Assembly (NCBI RefSeq): GCF_036010505.1 | Contig: NZ_CP108569.1 | Coordinates: 3,793,001 to 3,857,000, forward strand | Direction: 5' to 3' | DNA from: Streptomyces sp. NBC_01197 | GTDB lineage: Bacteria; Actinomycetota; Actinomycetes; Streptomycetales; Streptomycetaceae | DNA: 64,000 bases | Part shown: positions 36,511 through 46,265 of the stretch, piece by piece | Position numbering within the stretch: position 1 is the stretch's first letter | How the letters are laid out: the number at the start of each line of letters is the position of its first letter | Position numbers and translations under genes: made by a program | The notes under the pieces: generated by a model | What the model was told of the DNA's origin: nothing | Databases searched by the model: none | What the model saw: the letters and a program-made list of their open reading frames with translations, nothing else

Positions 36511-39500
36511 GTGTTTCACGTGAAACCGATCGACCCGCGTCTGCTCCGGTACGCCGGTGCCACTCGTCTCTTCCTGGGCGCTGTGGTGGTCCTCGGACTG
36601 GCCGGCGCGGGTCTGGTCGTGGCCCAGGCCATGCTGATCGCCGATGTGGTGGTGGGAGCTTTCCAGCACGGCCTGGACGGATCAGGGCTGCGGAGCTCGC
36701 TGCTGCTGCTCGTGGCGGTGGCGCTGGGCCGGGGGCTGGTGGCCTGGCTGACCGAGCTGGCCGCGCACCGGGCCAGCGCCGCGGTCAAGTCCGAGCTGCG
36801 GCGGCGGCTCCTTGAGAGGTCCGCCGAGCTGGGGCCGCAGTGGCTGACCGGTCAGCGGACCGGGTCGCTGGTAGCCCTCGCCACCCGGGGTGTCGACGCC
36901 CTGGACGACTACTTCTCGCGCTATCTCCCGCAGCTGGGGCTCGCGGTGGTGGTGCCGGTGGCGGTGCTGGCGCGAGTTGTCACCGAGGACTGGGTGTCGG
37001 CGGCCATCATCGTGGGGACGCTGCCGCTGATCCCGGTCTTCATGATGCTCATCGGCTGGGCCACCCAGGCCCGCATGGACCGGCAGTGGAGGCTGCTCTC
37101 CAGGCTGTCGGGGCACTTCCTCGACGTGGTGGCCGGGCTGCCGACGCTGAAGGTGTTCGGACGGGCCAAGGCGCAGGCCGAGTCGATCAGGACCATCACG
37201 GACGAGTACCGGAAGGCGACGCTGCGGACGCTGCGGATCGCCTTCCTCTCGTCGTTCGCGCTGGAGCTGCTGGCGACCCTGTCGGTGGCGCTCGTCGCTG
37301 TCGGTATCGGGCTGCGGCTCGTCAAGGGGGAGCTGGACCTGTACACGGGTCTGGTGATCCTGGTGCTGGCGCCCGAGGCCTATCTGCCACTGCGGCAGGT
37401 GGGGGCGCAGTACCACGCGGCGGCCGAGGGGCTGTCGGCCGCCGAGGAGATCTTCGCGGTGCTGGAGACACCGCTGCCGACGGGAGGGACCCGCGAGGTC
37501 CCCGGCTCGCTCCGGCTGGAGCTGGACCGGGTGACGGTGCGCCACCCCGGCCGTACGGAACCGTCGCTGGAGTCGGCTTCGTTGGTCGTCGGGGCCGGAG
37601 AGACGGTCGCGGTCACCGGGCCGAGCGGGGTCGGGAAGTCGACGCTGCTCAATGTCCTGCTGGGTTTCGCGGCGCCGGACGAGGGACGGGTTCTCGTCGG
37701 GCCGGCCGGTGAGGGCCGGGAAACCACTGTCGAGCTGGCCTCGCTCTCCCCCGAGCGGTGGCGCGAGCAGATCGCCTGGGTGCCGCAGCAGCCGTATCTG
37801 TTCGCGGGCACGATCGCGGAGAACGTACGGCTGGCGCGTCCCGACGCCGATGTGTCAGCGGTGCACGGCGCTCTGCGCGATGCCGGCGCGTACGACTTCG
37901 TCGCCGCGCTGCCGGGCGGTGCGGACACCGTACTCGGTGAGGGCGGTGCGGGACTCTCGGCCGGGCAGCGGCAACGGCTCGCACTGGCCAGGGCGTTCCT
38001 CGCCGACCGGCCGCTGCTGCTGCTCGACGAGCCGACGGCGGCGCTGGACGGCGAGACGGAAGCCGGCATCGTCGACGCGGTACGACGCCTTGCGTCGGGC
38101 CGCACCGTGGTTCTCGTGGTGCACCGGCCGGCCCTGCTCGCGGTGGCCGACCGCATGGTCGCGCTGGCGCCCGGCACCTCGCCGGCTGCCCCGGCCGGTG
38201 GTGACCCTCTCGTACCGCAGGCCGCTGCCCTGCCCGTACCGCGGGCGGAGCAGCTGACCCAGGAGACAGCGGAGACCGAGGCCGTCACGGCGGACCGGCC
38301 CGGGCGGCGGGACCCGCTGGCGCGGGTGCGGGAGGCCGCCGGCGCGCTGCGGGGGCGGCTGCTGCTGGCCCTGCTGCTCGGAAGTCTCGCGCTGGGCTCG
38401 GCCATCGGGCTCATGGCGACATCGGGCTGGCTCATCTCGCGGGCCTCGCAGGAGCCGCCCGTGCTCTATCTGATGGTCGCTGTCACGGCGACCCGGGCCT
38501 TCGGGACCGGGCGGGCCGTCTTCCGCTATGCCGAGCGGCTGGTGTCGCACGACGCGGTGCTGCGGATGCTCGCCGGTCTGCGCGTGGCCGTCTACCGCAG
38601 GCTGGAGCGGATCGCACCCGCCGGGCTGAGCCGGGTCAGGCGCGGCGATCTGCTGTCGCGGCTGGTCGCCGATGTGGACGCGCTGCAGGACTACTGGCTG
38701 CGCTGGCTGCTTCCGGCCGCGGTCGCCGTGGTGGTGGGCGCGGCCACCATCGGGTTCACGGCCTGGCTGCTGCCCGCTGCCGGGGCGGTGCTCGCGGCAG
38801 GGCTGCTGATCGCGGGGGTCGGGGTGCCCGCGCTGAGTGGTCTCTGTGCCCGGCGGGCCGAGCGCCAACTGGCGCCCGCACGCGGGGCGCTGGCCACCCG
38901 GGTGGTTGATCTCCTCATGGGGACCGCCGAGCTGACGGTCGCCGGTGCGCTGCGCGGGCGGCTGCACAGCGCCCGGGACGCGGACCGGACGCTGACCCGG
39001 ATCGCCTCACGGGGCGCCACCGCCACCGCGCTGGGTGGCGGGCTGACCGCTCTCGTCTGCGGGCTGACCGTCGCAGCCGCCGCGTTCGTCGGCGTACCGG
39101 CCGTCCACGACGGCAGGCTCGCCGGCGTGGAACTCGCGGTGGTGATGCTCACTCCGCTGGCCGCTTTCGAGGCGGTCACCGGCCTGCCGCTCGCCGTGCA
39201 GTACCGGCAGCGGGTCAGGAGGAGCGCCGAGCGGGTCTACGAGGTGCTGGACGCGCCCGTCCCCGTACAGGAGCCGGTACGTCCGGCAGCGGCGCCCGGT
39301 TCGCCCTTCCCGCTGGAGGTGAGGGGGCTGACCGCACGCTACGCGGGACAGCGGGGATACGCGCTCGACGGGGTGGACCTCAGGCTCGAAGCGGGGCGCC
39401 GGGTCGCCGTCGTGGGTCCCTCCGGTTCCGGCAAGACGACGCTCGCGCAGGTATTGCTGCGCTTCCTGGACCCGGAGGCGGGGACGTACACGCTCGGCCG

Positions 39501-40074
39501 GGTGGCTGCCGGCGCGCTGGACGGTGACACGGTGCGCGGACTCGTCGGGCTGTGCGCCCAGGACGCGCACATCTTCGACAGTTCCCTGCGGGAGAACCTC
39601 AGGCTGGCCCGTTCCGGTGCCTCGGACGGTGAGCTGCGCGGGGCGCTCGCCGGGGCCCGGCTGCTGGAGTGGGTGGACGGGCTGGCCGATGGGCTCGACA
39701 CTCCGGTGGGGGAGCACGGTGCGAAGCTCTCCGGCGGGCAGCGCCAGCGGCTGGCACTGGCCCGTGCGCTCCTCGCCGACTTCCCCGTCCTCGTCCTGGA
39801 CGAGCCGGCGGAACACCTCGACCTGGCGACCGCCGACGCGCTCACGGCGGATCTGCTGACCGCCACCGAGGGGCATACGACGCTGCTCATCACCCACCGG
39901 CTCCGCGGGCTCGACGCCGTCGACGAGGTGCTCGTTCTGGACGGTGGGCGAGTCGTGCAGCGCGGACCGTACGCGGAGCTGGCGGCGCTGGAGGGGCCGT
40001 TGCGGCGGATGCTGGAGCGTGAGCGGGCGGGTGATCTGCTGGGCAGCGAACGGAATCCGACTTTCCGGGCTTAA
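36511..40074 (+). CDS. cydCD: Fused CydD-CydC ABC exporter
   Basis: This 1187-residue fusion joins two ABC exporter half-transporters. Each has six helices and an ATPase: Walker A GPSGVGKST (about 370) and GPSGSGKTT (about 968); signatures LSAGQRQRLALARA (about 480) and LSGGQRQRLALARA (about 1072), with LLLLDEPTAALDG and LVLDEPAEHLDLA. CydDC exports reductant (cysteine/glutathione-type thiols) needed for bd oxidase assembly. Fusion is normal in Streptomyces. The GTG start and codons 2-6 (FHVKP) lie on a parS palindrome. Confidence 0.95.
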   Translation: MFHVKPIDPRLLRYAGATRLFLGAVVVLGLAGAGLVVAQAMLIADVVVGAFQHGLDGSGLRSSLLLLVAVALGRGLVAWLTELAAHRASAAVKSELRRRLLERSAELGPQWLTGQRTGSLVALATRGVDALDDYFSRYLPQLGLAVVVPVAVLARVVTEDWVSAAIIVGTLPLIPVFMMLIGWATQARMDRQWRLLSRLSGHFLDVVAGLPTLKVFGRAKAQAESIRTITDEYRKATLRTLRIAFLSSFALELLATLSVALVAVGIGLRLVKGELDLYTGLVILVLAPEAYLPLRQVGAQYHAAAEGLSAAEEIFAVLETPLPTGGTREVPGSLRLELDRVTVRHPGRTEPSLESASLVVGAGETVAVTGPSGVGKSTLLNVLLGFAAPDEGRVLVGPAGEGRETTVELASLSPERWREQIAWVPQQPYLFAGTIAENVRLARPDADVSAVHGALRDAGAYDFVAALPGGADTVLGEGGAGLSAGQRQRLALARAFLADRPLLLLDEPTAALDGETEAGIVDAVRRLASGRTVVLVVHRPALLAVADRMVALAPGTSPAAPAGGDPLVPQAAALPVPRAEQLTQETAETEAVTADRPGRRDPLARVREAAGALRGRLLLALLLGSLALGSAIGLMATSGWLISRASQEPPVLYLMVAVTATRAFGTGRAVFRYAERLVSHDAVLRMLAGLRVAVYRRLERIAPAGLSRVRRGDLLSRLVADVDALQDYWLRWLLPAAVAVVVGAATIGFTAWLLPAAGAVLAAGLLIAGVGVPALSGLCARRAERQLAPARGALATRVVDLLMGTAELTVAGALRGRLHSARDADRTLTRIASRGATATALGGGLTALVCGLTVAAAAFVGVPAVHDGRLAGVELAVVMLTPLAAFEAVTGLPLAVQYRQRVRRSAERVYEVLDAPVPVQEPVRPAAAPGSPFPLEVRGLTARYAGQRGYALDGVDLRLEAGRRVAVVGPSGSGKTTLAQVLLRFLDPEAGTYTLGRVAAGALDGDTVRGLVGLCAQDAHIFDSSLRENLRLARSGASDGELRGALAGARLLEWVDGLADGLDTPVGEHGAKLSGGQRQRLALARALLADFPVLVLDEPAEHLDLATADALTADLLTATEGHTTLLITHRLRGLDAVDEVLVLDGGRVVQRGPYAELAALEGPLRRMLERERAGDLLGSERNPTFRA
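36513..36526. promoter_or_regulatory. parS site overlapping the cydCD start
   Basis: An exact GTTTCACGTGAAAC begins on the third base of the GTG start codon. It gives the same MFHVKP peptide as the membrane-protein gene at 18914. The site is inside a transcribed operon between cydB and cydCD. Confidence 0.92.
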
Positions 40075-40097
40075 TAGGACTTACTAGGCTCTGGGGT

Positions 40098-41834
40098 ATG
40101 TCAGCTCCGGACCCCCACGAGCCCCCGGGAGACTCCTCTGCGGAGGACTCTCCTGCGGAGGGTTCTTCCGCGGAGGGCTCCGGTCGGCACGGGCTCTCCG
40201 CCGAGTTCACCGCGCGCGTACCGCAGCTGCTGGCGGCCATGCGCTCCATCGGTACGGGCCTCGAACTGCACGCGACGCTGAACCGGATCTGCGAGACCGC
40301 CGCCGGGCTGGCCGGCGCTCGGTATGCCGCGATCGGTGTCGTGGACCAGGAGCGCGGCGGCCTCAGTGATTTCGTCACCCATGGAGTGCCGGAGGAGGTG
40401 GCCGGACGGATCGGCCACATCCCGGACGGACACACCGGGCTCCTGGGTGCGCTGATCGAGGATGCCCACGTCGTTCGGCTCGCGGATCTGACGACCGACC
40501 CGAGGTTCGCCGGGTTCCCTCCGCACCATCCGCGGATGCGGACGTTCCTGGGCGTCCCCGTGCAGGTGCAGGGAGAGACCTTCGGCAATCTTTACGTCGC
40601 GGAGAAGACCGACGGCAGCCGGTTCACCGACGGTGATCTTCACATGGTGCAGGTCCTGGCCACCGAGGCCGGCATCGCGATCAACAACGCCCGGCTGTAC
40701 GAGGCGGCCCGGCAGCGCGAGCGGTGGATCGACGGCTCGGTGGCTGTCACCACGGCACTGCTGGCCGGCGGTGACGCGGATGAGGCGCTCACAGTGGTCG
40801 CCGAACAGGCACGCCACCTGGCGGACTCGGCCGCCGGAGTGGTCATGCTGCCCGCCACGGCGGGTGGACTGGAGGTCGTCGCCGTCTCCTGCGACGACCC
40901 CGGTCAGGTCCTCGGGCTGATCGTCCCGCCCGAGAGCGGGGTCGTGGCGACACTGCTCTCCGGCGCTCCGGTGTTCGTGGACGACTCGGCGACCGATCCC
41001 CGGATGATCACCGAGGTGGGGAAGCGGTTCGGGCCGAGCATGATGCTGCCCCTGCACAGCGGCGGCCGTCTGCTGGGCGTGCTGGCCACGCCGCGCGAAC
41101 GCGGCGCCCGGCCCTTCTCGGCGGCCGAACGCTTCCTGGCCTCGCGGTTCGCCTCGCAGGCAGCGCTGGCGCTGATGATGGCGGACGCCCAGCGCGACAG
41201 AGAGCGCCTCGCTGTCTTCGAGGACCGCGACCGGATCGCCCGTGACCTCCATGACCTGGTCATCCAGCGGCTGTTCGCCACCGGGATGATGCTGGAGGGT
41301 GCCCACCGCCAGTCGGCGGCGCCGGGGGTGCGCGAGGGTGTGGACAAGGCCGTCGGGGAGCTGGATGTGACGATCCAGGAGATCCGTACCGCCATCTTCG
41401 CGCTGCAGCAGGGGCCCGCCGAAGCTCCGTCGGGGCTGTGCAGACGGGTGCTGCGGGAGATCAACATGGCGGCTGTACCGCTGGGGTTCAAACCCACGCA
41501 CCGCTTCGTGGGGCCGGTCGACTCGGGGGTCGGCGAGCTGACGGGGAAGAACCTGATCGCGGCGCTGCGGGAGGCCCTCTCCAACGCGTTCCGGCATGCC
41601 GCCGCCTCCCGGATCCATGTGGAGGTCGACGCCACGGCGCAGCTGGACGACGGCCGCCCGGCGGTACGTCTCACGGTCTCCGATGACGGGGTCGGCATCC
41701 CGGAGGGCGGCCGGCGCAGCGGGCTGCGCAATCTCAGCCGGCGCGCGGAGGCGCTGGGCGGATCGAGCGCCTACGGGCCGGGGCTGGGCGACGAGGGCGG
41801 CGGCACGGCGGTGGTGTGGGAGGCACCGCTGTAG
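40098..41834 (+). CDS. DosS/DevS-type GAF-GAF sensor histidine kinase, orphan
   Basis: This 578-residue soluble kinase has a Ser/Ala/Glu-rich start, GAF-A (about 45-195), GAF-B (about 210-360), a HisKA_3 dimer domain with the phospho-acceptor His in RDLHDLVIQRLF, and HATPase (DDGVGIPEGGRRSGLRNL). Against my recollection of M. tuberculosis DevS, the sequence GFPPHHPRMRTFLGVPV aligns so that His144 matches the haem ligand His149, and Tyr166 matches distal Tyr171. It could therefore sense O2, NO or CO. No response regulator is next to it. It starts 23 bp after cydCD and is likely cotranscribed with the oxidase. Confidence 0.88.
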   Translation: MSAPDPHEPPGDSSAEDSPAEGSSAEGSGRHGLSAEFTARVPQLLAAMRSIGTGLELHATLNRICETAAGLAGARYAAIGVVDQERGGLSDFVTHGVPEEVAGRIGHIPDGHTGLLGALIEDAHVVRLADLTTDPRFAGFPPHHPRMRTFLGVPVQVQGETFGNLYVAEKTDGSRFTDGDLHMVQVLATEAGIAINNARLYEAARQRERWIDGSVAVTTALLAGGDADEALTVVAEQARHLADSAAGVVMLPATAGGLEVVAVSCDDPGQVLGLIVPPESGVVATLLSGAPVFVDDSATDPRMITEVGKRFGPSMMLPLHSGGRLLGVLATPRERGARPFSAAERFLASRFASQAALALMMADAQRDRERLAVFEDRDRIARDLHDLVIQRLFATGMMLEGAHRQSAAPGVREGVDKAVGELDVTIQEIRTAIFALQQGPAEAPSGLCRRVLREINMAAVPLGFKPTHRFVGPVDSGVGELTGKNLIAALREALSNAFRHAAASRIHVEVDATAQLDDGRPAVRLTVSDDGVGIPEGGRRSGLRNLSRRAEALGGSSAYGPGLGDEGGGTAVVWEAPL

Positions 41835-41940
41835 ACCTGCGGGCGTGCGTGCAGGCGGGAGGAGTGGATGTGCCGGTGGGGTGATCCGGGCGGGCCGGGG
41901 CGGCGGAGGGCGGGGCTGCGGGGCGGCGGCCCGCGCCCGG

Positions 41941-42795
41941 TCAGCGGGCCTTCAGGATCTGCTCGATGACGACCGCGACACCGTCGTCGTTGTTCGCAGC
42001 CGTACGCCCCGAAGCGGCGACCACCGCTTCCGGGTGCGCGTTGCCCATCGCGTACGAGGTGCCCGCCCACCGCAGCATCTCGACGTCGTTCGGCATGTCC
42101 CCGAGGGCGACGACTTCGGAGGGCGAGATCCCGCGCTCCGCACAGCACAGCGCCAGCGTGCCGGCTTTGGAGACGCCGGGGCCGCTTATCTCCAGCAGTG
42201 CGGTCGGGCTGGAACGGGTGACCGAGGCGCGGCGGCCGACAGCTTCGCGGGCCAGGACGAGGAAGTCGTCGGGTGCCAGTTCCGGGTGGTGGGCCAGCAC
42301 CTTCAGGACGGGCTGGTCCGCGAGGTCGGAGTCCGTCGCGAGCAGCTTCTCGGCGGGCGCGACGCACGAAGCGGCGTCGAACTGCAGGGGCGGGTAGGCC
42401 AACTCGTGGTGGATGCCGCCGGTCCGCTCGACGGCGAAGGACGAGCCAGGGGCGGCGGCCCGCAGGATGGAGACCACGTCGAGGGCGTCGGTGCGCTCCA
42501 GCGGCAGGACCTTGACGAAGATGTGCCCGCCCTCGTCACCGCGGAGGTCGACCACAGCGGCGCCGTTGCCGCAGATGGCCAGGCCGTGGCCGTGCACATG
42601 GTCACTGACGACGTCCATCCAACGGGCCGGGCGGCCGGTGACGAAGAAGACATCGATACCGGCCTCCTCGGCGGCGGCGAGCGCCGCGATGGTGCGGGCC
42701 GAGACGGTTTTGTCATCGCGCAGCAGGGTGCCGTCCAGGTCGGTGGCGATCAGCCGGGGCGGAAGGGGGGCGGCGGGGCCGTTAGCTGAGGTCAC
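41941..42795 (-). CDS. HAD-superfamily Cof-type phosphatase
   Basis: This 284-residue hydrolase has motif [16 protein letters not shown], motif II in VTGRP, a large C2B cap and the metal motif ALGDMPNDVEMLRWAG. Cof-like enzymes dephosphorylate sugar or cofactor phosphates. GTG at 42795 was chosen (GGGAG 9 bases upstream). It is a paralogue of the HAD gene at 55983-56795, with the same nearly identical motifs. It converges on the kinase gene. Confidence 0.86.
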   Translation of the reverse strand: MTSANGPAAPLPPRLIATDLDGTLLRDDKTVSARTIAALAAAEEAGIDVFFVTGRPARWMDVVSDHVHGHGLAICGNGAAVVDLRGDEGGHIFVKVLPLERTDALDVVSILRAAAPGSSFAVERTGGIHHELAYPPLQFDAASCVAPAEKLLATDSDLADQPVLKVLAHHPELAPDDFLVLAREAVGRRASVTRSSPTALLEISGPGVSKAGTLALCCAERGISPSEVVALGDMPNDVEMLRWAGTSYAMGNAHPEAVVAASGRTAANNDDGVAVVIEQILKAR

Positions 42796-43021
42796 CCGGC
42801 CATTCTCCCGTACGGAGGGCCTGGAGCGCACGGGAGTGCGAAGAGGCGCACAGATGAGTACGTACGCGGGTGCGGCGGTGAGTACGCAAACGGGTGCGCC
42901 GGGTCGGCGGGCGGTGGCCGGATCCGGGCACGGGCGGTGGCCCGTGGGCGATCACCCTGGGCTGGTGGTGACTACAGCTACGGCCTGGGGGCTGGGGCCT
43001 GTACGACGTAGGGTCGTGGTC

Positions 43022-43927
43022 ATGCGTCTGAGTACCGTGATTCTTCCCGTTCGCCGCTGGAGCGAGGGTGGCCGTGAGCAGTGGGTGCGCGCCGAGGAGC
43101 TGGGCTTCCACACCGCGTACACCTACGACCACCTCTCCTGGCGGGTGCCGTTCCGCGACGGGCCCTGGTTCGGGGCGGTCCCGACGCTGACCGCGGCGGC
43201 CGCGGCCACCGCGCGCGTCCGTCTCGGCACCCTGGTCACCTCGCCGAACTTCCGGCACCCCGTGACGCTCGCGAAGGATCTGCTGTCGCTGGACGACATC
43301 TCGGACGGCCGGGTCACCCTGGGCATCGGGGCCGGCGGCACCGGCTTCGACGCCACCGCGCTCGGCCAGGAGCCGTGGACGCCGCGCGAACGGGCCGACC
43401 GGTTCAGTGAGTTCGTTCCGCTCCTCGACCGGCTGCTGACCGAGGGCTCGGTCTCCCACCGGGGCACCCACTACTCCGCCGACGAGGCCTGCAACATCCC
43501 GGGCTGTGTGCAGCGGCCGAGGCTCCCCTTCGCCGTCGCGGCGACCGGACCGCGGGGCATGAAGATCGCCGCGCGGTACGGGCAGGGCTGGGTGACGACG
43601 GGCGATCCGAAGATCTTCGAGACGGGTACGCCGGAACAGTCGGTCGAAGCCGTCCGCGGCCAGATCGGCAGGCTCGGTGCGGCGTGCGAAGAAATCGGCA
43701 GGGATGCCGCCACGCTGGAGAAGGTCCTGCTTACCGGCTTCACGCCCGATGAGGGTCGCCCCATGGAGTCCCTGGACGCCTTCGTCGACTTCGCGGGGAA
43801 GTACTTCGCCCTCGGCATCGACGAGATCGTGATCCACGCGCCGATCCCGGGCACCATCTTCGCCGCCGAGGAGAAGGTCTTCGAGCAGATCGCGACAGAG
43901 GCACTGGCGCAGCTCGGGCAGAGCTAG
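43022..43927 (+). CDS. LLM-class F420-dependent oxidoreductase
   Basis: This 301-residue protein has the luciferase-like TIM barrel: RAEELGFHTAYTYDHLSW, RVRLGTLVTSPNFRHPV, GRVTLGIGAGGTGFD and ARYGQGWVTTGD. Actinobacterial members mostly use cofactor F420 to oxidise or reduce small substrates. ATG at 43022 (MRLSTVILP) is where similarity begins. It is divergent from the HAD gene, 226 bp apart. Confidence 0.85.
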   Translation: MRLSTVILPVRRWSEGGREQWVRAEELGFHTAYTYDHLSWRVPFRDGPWFGAVPTLTAAAAATARVRLGTLVTSPNFRHPVTLAKDLLSLDDISDGRVTLGIGAGGTGFDATALGQEPWTPRERADRFSEFVPLLDRLLTEGSVSHRGTHYSADEACNIPGCVQRPRLPFAVAATGPRGMKIAARYGQGWVTTGDPKIFETGTPEQSVEAVRGQIGRLGAACEEIGRDAATLEKVLLTGFTPDEGRPMESLDAFVDFAGKYFALGIDEIVIHAPIPGTIFAAEEKVFEQIATEALAQLGQS

Positions 43928-44024
43928 GGTCTTCCGTTTGGACCAGGCTGGGGAAGGGGCTGGGGCTGGGGGCGCAGGCGCCGGTGTGCATCCGAATTAC
44001 CTTTTGCGCCCCCCGAGTTATGCA

Positions 44025-44078
44025 TGATCCACAGGCAAGGTGACTTATCCACAGGGTATTTGGCGGTTCTGTGGACAA
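44025..44078. promoter_or_regulatory. DnaA-box cluster between LLM and merR genes
   Basis: Three boxes are packed in 54 bp of the convergent gap: TGATCCACA (44025-44033), TTATCCACA (44045-44053) and inverted TGTGGACAA (44070-44078, reverse of the exact TTGTCCACA). No promoter is expected here since both genes end here, so titration or structural use of DnaA is more likely than transcription control. Confidence 0.72.
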
Positions 44079-44090
44079 AGGCTGAGTGAT

Positions 44091-45179
44091 TCACGGTCTT
44101 TGGTCGTTTTGCCGGACTTCTTGCTGTGGAAGAGTCAGTGCGTCCAACGCCCGTGCCTGAAGCTCCCGTTCGGTGGCGCCGGTGATGAAAGCGGCGGCGT
44201 TCTCCCGGCCCACCAGCCTCTCCACCGCAGCGAGTGTGGCCGCCGGAACCGCTACTGACGAGGGGCCCCCCGGTTCTGCCGGAGGGCTCTCCGGGCCGAG
44301 GTGCTGCTGAAGATGGCGGGTGGCGAACAGCCGCATGGCCCGGGCCAGTTCGGCATCGACGCTCTGCTGCGCGAGCGGGCGCAACCGCCGTACCAGTGAG
44401 GCGGCCTCCGCCACATGCGCGTCGCTGGGCCGGGCGGAGGACAGATAGCGCGCGAAGACATGTTCCGTCGTGAACTCCAGGAAGCGAGAGGCGATGTGCT
44501 CGACCTGGCCGCGCAACTCCCGCAGGTGGACCGAGATGGCCTTGAGCGGGACGCCGGCCGCGTGCAGTTCCACAGCCACGGCCAGCTCCTGCGGACTCGG
44601 CACCAGGAACTCGTCGTCGCTGCCGACCACCCGTTCCAGTACACCCAGCGCCAGCGCGTCCGCGACCGCCTCGTCGTCGGGCACCCCGCCGAACCGCGCG
44701 TCCAGCTCGGCACGGGAGATCCGGTCCGCTTCCTCATCGGTCCACGGGCCGCTGACCTCGGCGACGAGTCCCAGTACCCCGCCAAGACCGCGCCCGGCGT
44801 CCCACGCCTCAAGGAGCTCCTTGATGGAGGCGAGAGTGTAGCCGCGGTCGAGCAGCTCGGCGATCTGGCGCAGCCTCGCCAGATGACTGTCCCCGTAGAC
44901 ATTCGACCGGCCACGCCGCTGTGGTTTGGGCAGCAGGCCGCGGTCCTGGTACGCGCGGATCGTACGGACTGTGGCGCCGCTGTGGTGCGCCAGATCCTCG
45001 ATCCGGTACTCGGGTCCGGCTTCCGACGTTCGTACCTCTGGCGCCGGCGCTTCTGACGCTCGCATCTCCGAAGCCCTCACCTCTGAGGCCGGCATCTCTG
45101 ACGCGCGCGTCCCTGACGCCGGCACCTCTGACGCCGGCGTCCCCGGTGCCGGCACCTCCGACGCTCTCACCCCGGACAC
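44091..45179 (-). CDS. MerR family transcriptional regulator with repeat-rich N-terminus
   Basis: This 362-residue protein begins with about 45 residues of five-residue repeats (ASEVP, ASEMP, ASEMR, ASEAP and similar). A MerR HTH follows near residue 50 (YRIEDLAHHSGATVRTIRAYQDRGLLP), then a long C-terminal helical part (VAVELHAAGVPLKAISVHLREL). GTG at 45179 has GGGAGGCAGC upstream, so the repeats are probably translated. It is the last gene of the M24-EphD-PF10118 operon (33 bp after the PF10118 gene) and a plausible regulator of it. Confidence 0.8.
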   Translation of the reverse strand: MSGVRASEVPAPGTPASEVPASGTRASEMPASEVRASEMRASEAPAPEVRTSEAGPEYRIEDLAHHSGATVRTIRAYQDRGLLPKPQRRGRSNVYGDSHLARLRQIAELLDRGYTLASIKELLEAWDAGRGLGGVLGLVAEVSGPWTDEEADRISRAELDARFGGVPDDEAVADALALGVLERVVGSDDEFLVPSPQELAVAVELHAAGVPLKAISVHLRELRGQVEHIASRFLEFTTEHVFARYLSSARPSDAHVAEAASLVRRLRPLAQQSVDAELARAMRLFATRHLQQHLGPESPPAEPGGPSSVAVPAATLAAVERLVGRENAAAFITGATERELQARALDALTLPQQEVRQNDQRP

Positions 45180-45212
45180 GCTGCCTCCCTCTGCTTTCTC
45201 CCCGTGGCAGGG

Positions 45213-46265
45213 CTACGTCATGGCAGCGCGGCCTATCGCGCCTGCCGCCGCGCGAGCGGCGGGCGAGGCTGCGAGGTACTCGGCCGCCCTGCGCAGTGAG
45301 CCCTCCTGGGAGGGATGGTACGACCGCCTGAAGTAGCGGGGTATCGCCGAGCCCAGCTCGCCCCAGGTGGGCAGCAGCCCTCTGGCGACCGCCCGGTTGT
45401 GCTCGCGCAGCGAGTACCTCGGCCTGCCCGGCCCCCGGCGCAGGAGAGCGGGGTCGTGGCGCATGAGATACGAGGCACCCCACACCCACAGCCACAGCAG
45501 TACCGGAGTGACCACGGCCATGCCCTCGATCCGCCGGGCGTAGCGCGGCAGCCCTTCGCCGCCGCAGTGCTGGTACATGTCGAAGGCCACGGCCCGGTGT
45601 TCCACCTCCTCCGCGCCGTGCCAGCGCAGTAGATCGAGCATGACGGCGTCGGACCCTGCCCTGTCGAGGGCATCGGCGCCCAGCACCCAGTCCCCGAGGA
45701 CCGCGGTGAACTGCTCGATCGCGGCGATCAGCGACAGCCGGAAGCGGAGCCACTCCCGCGCAGGGACCGGTACGCCGAGCGGTGGCTCCTCCCCGAGCAG
45801 TTTCTCGAAGAGGAAGTCGACGTGCCGGGTGTACGCCGTGGTGTCGAGCCGCTGGGCGGCCAGGTGGTCCAGGACGTGGGAGTGCTGCACGCTGTGCGTG
45901 GCCTCCTGGCCCATGAACCCTTTGACGTCCTTGAGCAGTCCGGGGTCGTCGACGAGCGGCAGAGCCTCCTTGAAGACCTTCACGAACCACCGCTCGCCCG
46001 CCGGGAGCAGCAGATGCAGCACATTGATCACATGGGTTGCGGTGGGCTCGCCCGGTATCCAGTGCAGCGGTGTGTTCTCCCAGTCGAAGGAGACCCGGCG
46101 CGGCGCGATGACGTACCGTCCCGGCTCCGGGCACGCTTCCGGAGCCGGAGGCTCACCTCGATGCGCGTGCTCCCCCGGACCCGCGTGCTCACCCCGGCCC
46201 GCGTGCGCTTCCATGTCCGGATGCGGCCCCATCGACGCCTCCGAGGCCTGTCCGTGGTCGCTCAC
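45213..46265 (-). CDS. PF10118-type metal-dependent hydrolase
   Basis: This 350-residue protein matches the 'predicted metal-dependent hydrolase' family. Two metal-ligand helices are visible: GQEATHSVQHSHVLDHL and HGAEEVEHRAVAFDMY, a diiron-like E-x2-H pattern. A His/Gly/Glu-rich linker of about 40 residues precedes it. GTG at 46265 overlaps the stop of the EphD-like gene (GTGA), so translation is coupled. The reaction is unknown; the neighbours suggest lipid or epoxide-like substrates. Confidence 0.78.
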   Translation of the reverse strand: MSDHGQASEASMGPHPDMEAHAGRGEHAGPGEHAHRGEPPAPEACPEPGRYVIAPRRVSFDWENTPLHWIPGEPTATHVINVLHLLLPAGERWFVKVFKEALPLVDDPGLLKDVKGFMGQEATHSVQHSHVLDHLAAQRLDTTAYTRHVDFLFEKLLGEEPPLGVPVPAREWLRFRLSLIAAIEQFTAVLGDWVLGADALDRAGSDAVMLDLLRWHGAEEVEHRAVAFDMYQHCGGEGLPRYARRIEGMAVVTPVLLWLWVWGASYLMRHDPALLRRGPGRPRYSLREHNRAVARGLLPTWGELGSAIPRYFRRSYHPSQEGSLRRAAEYLAASPAARAAAGAIGRAAMT

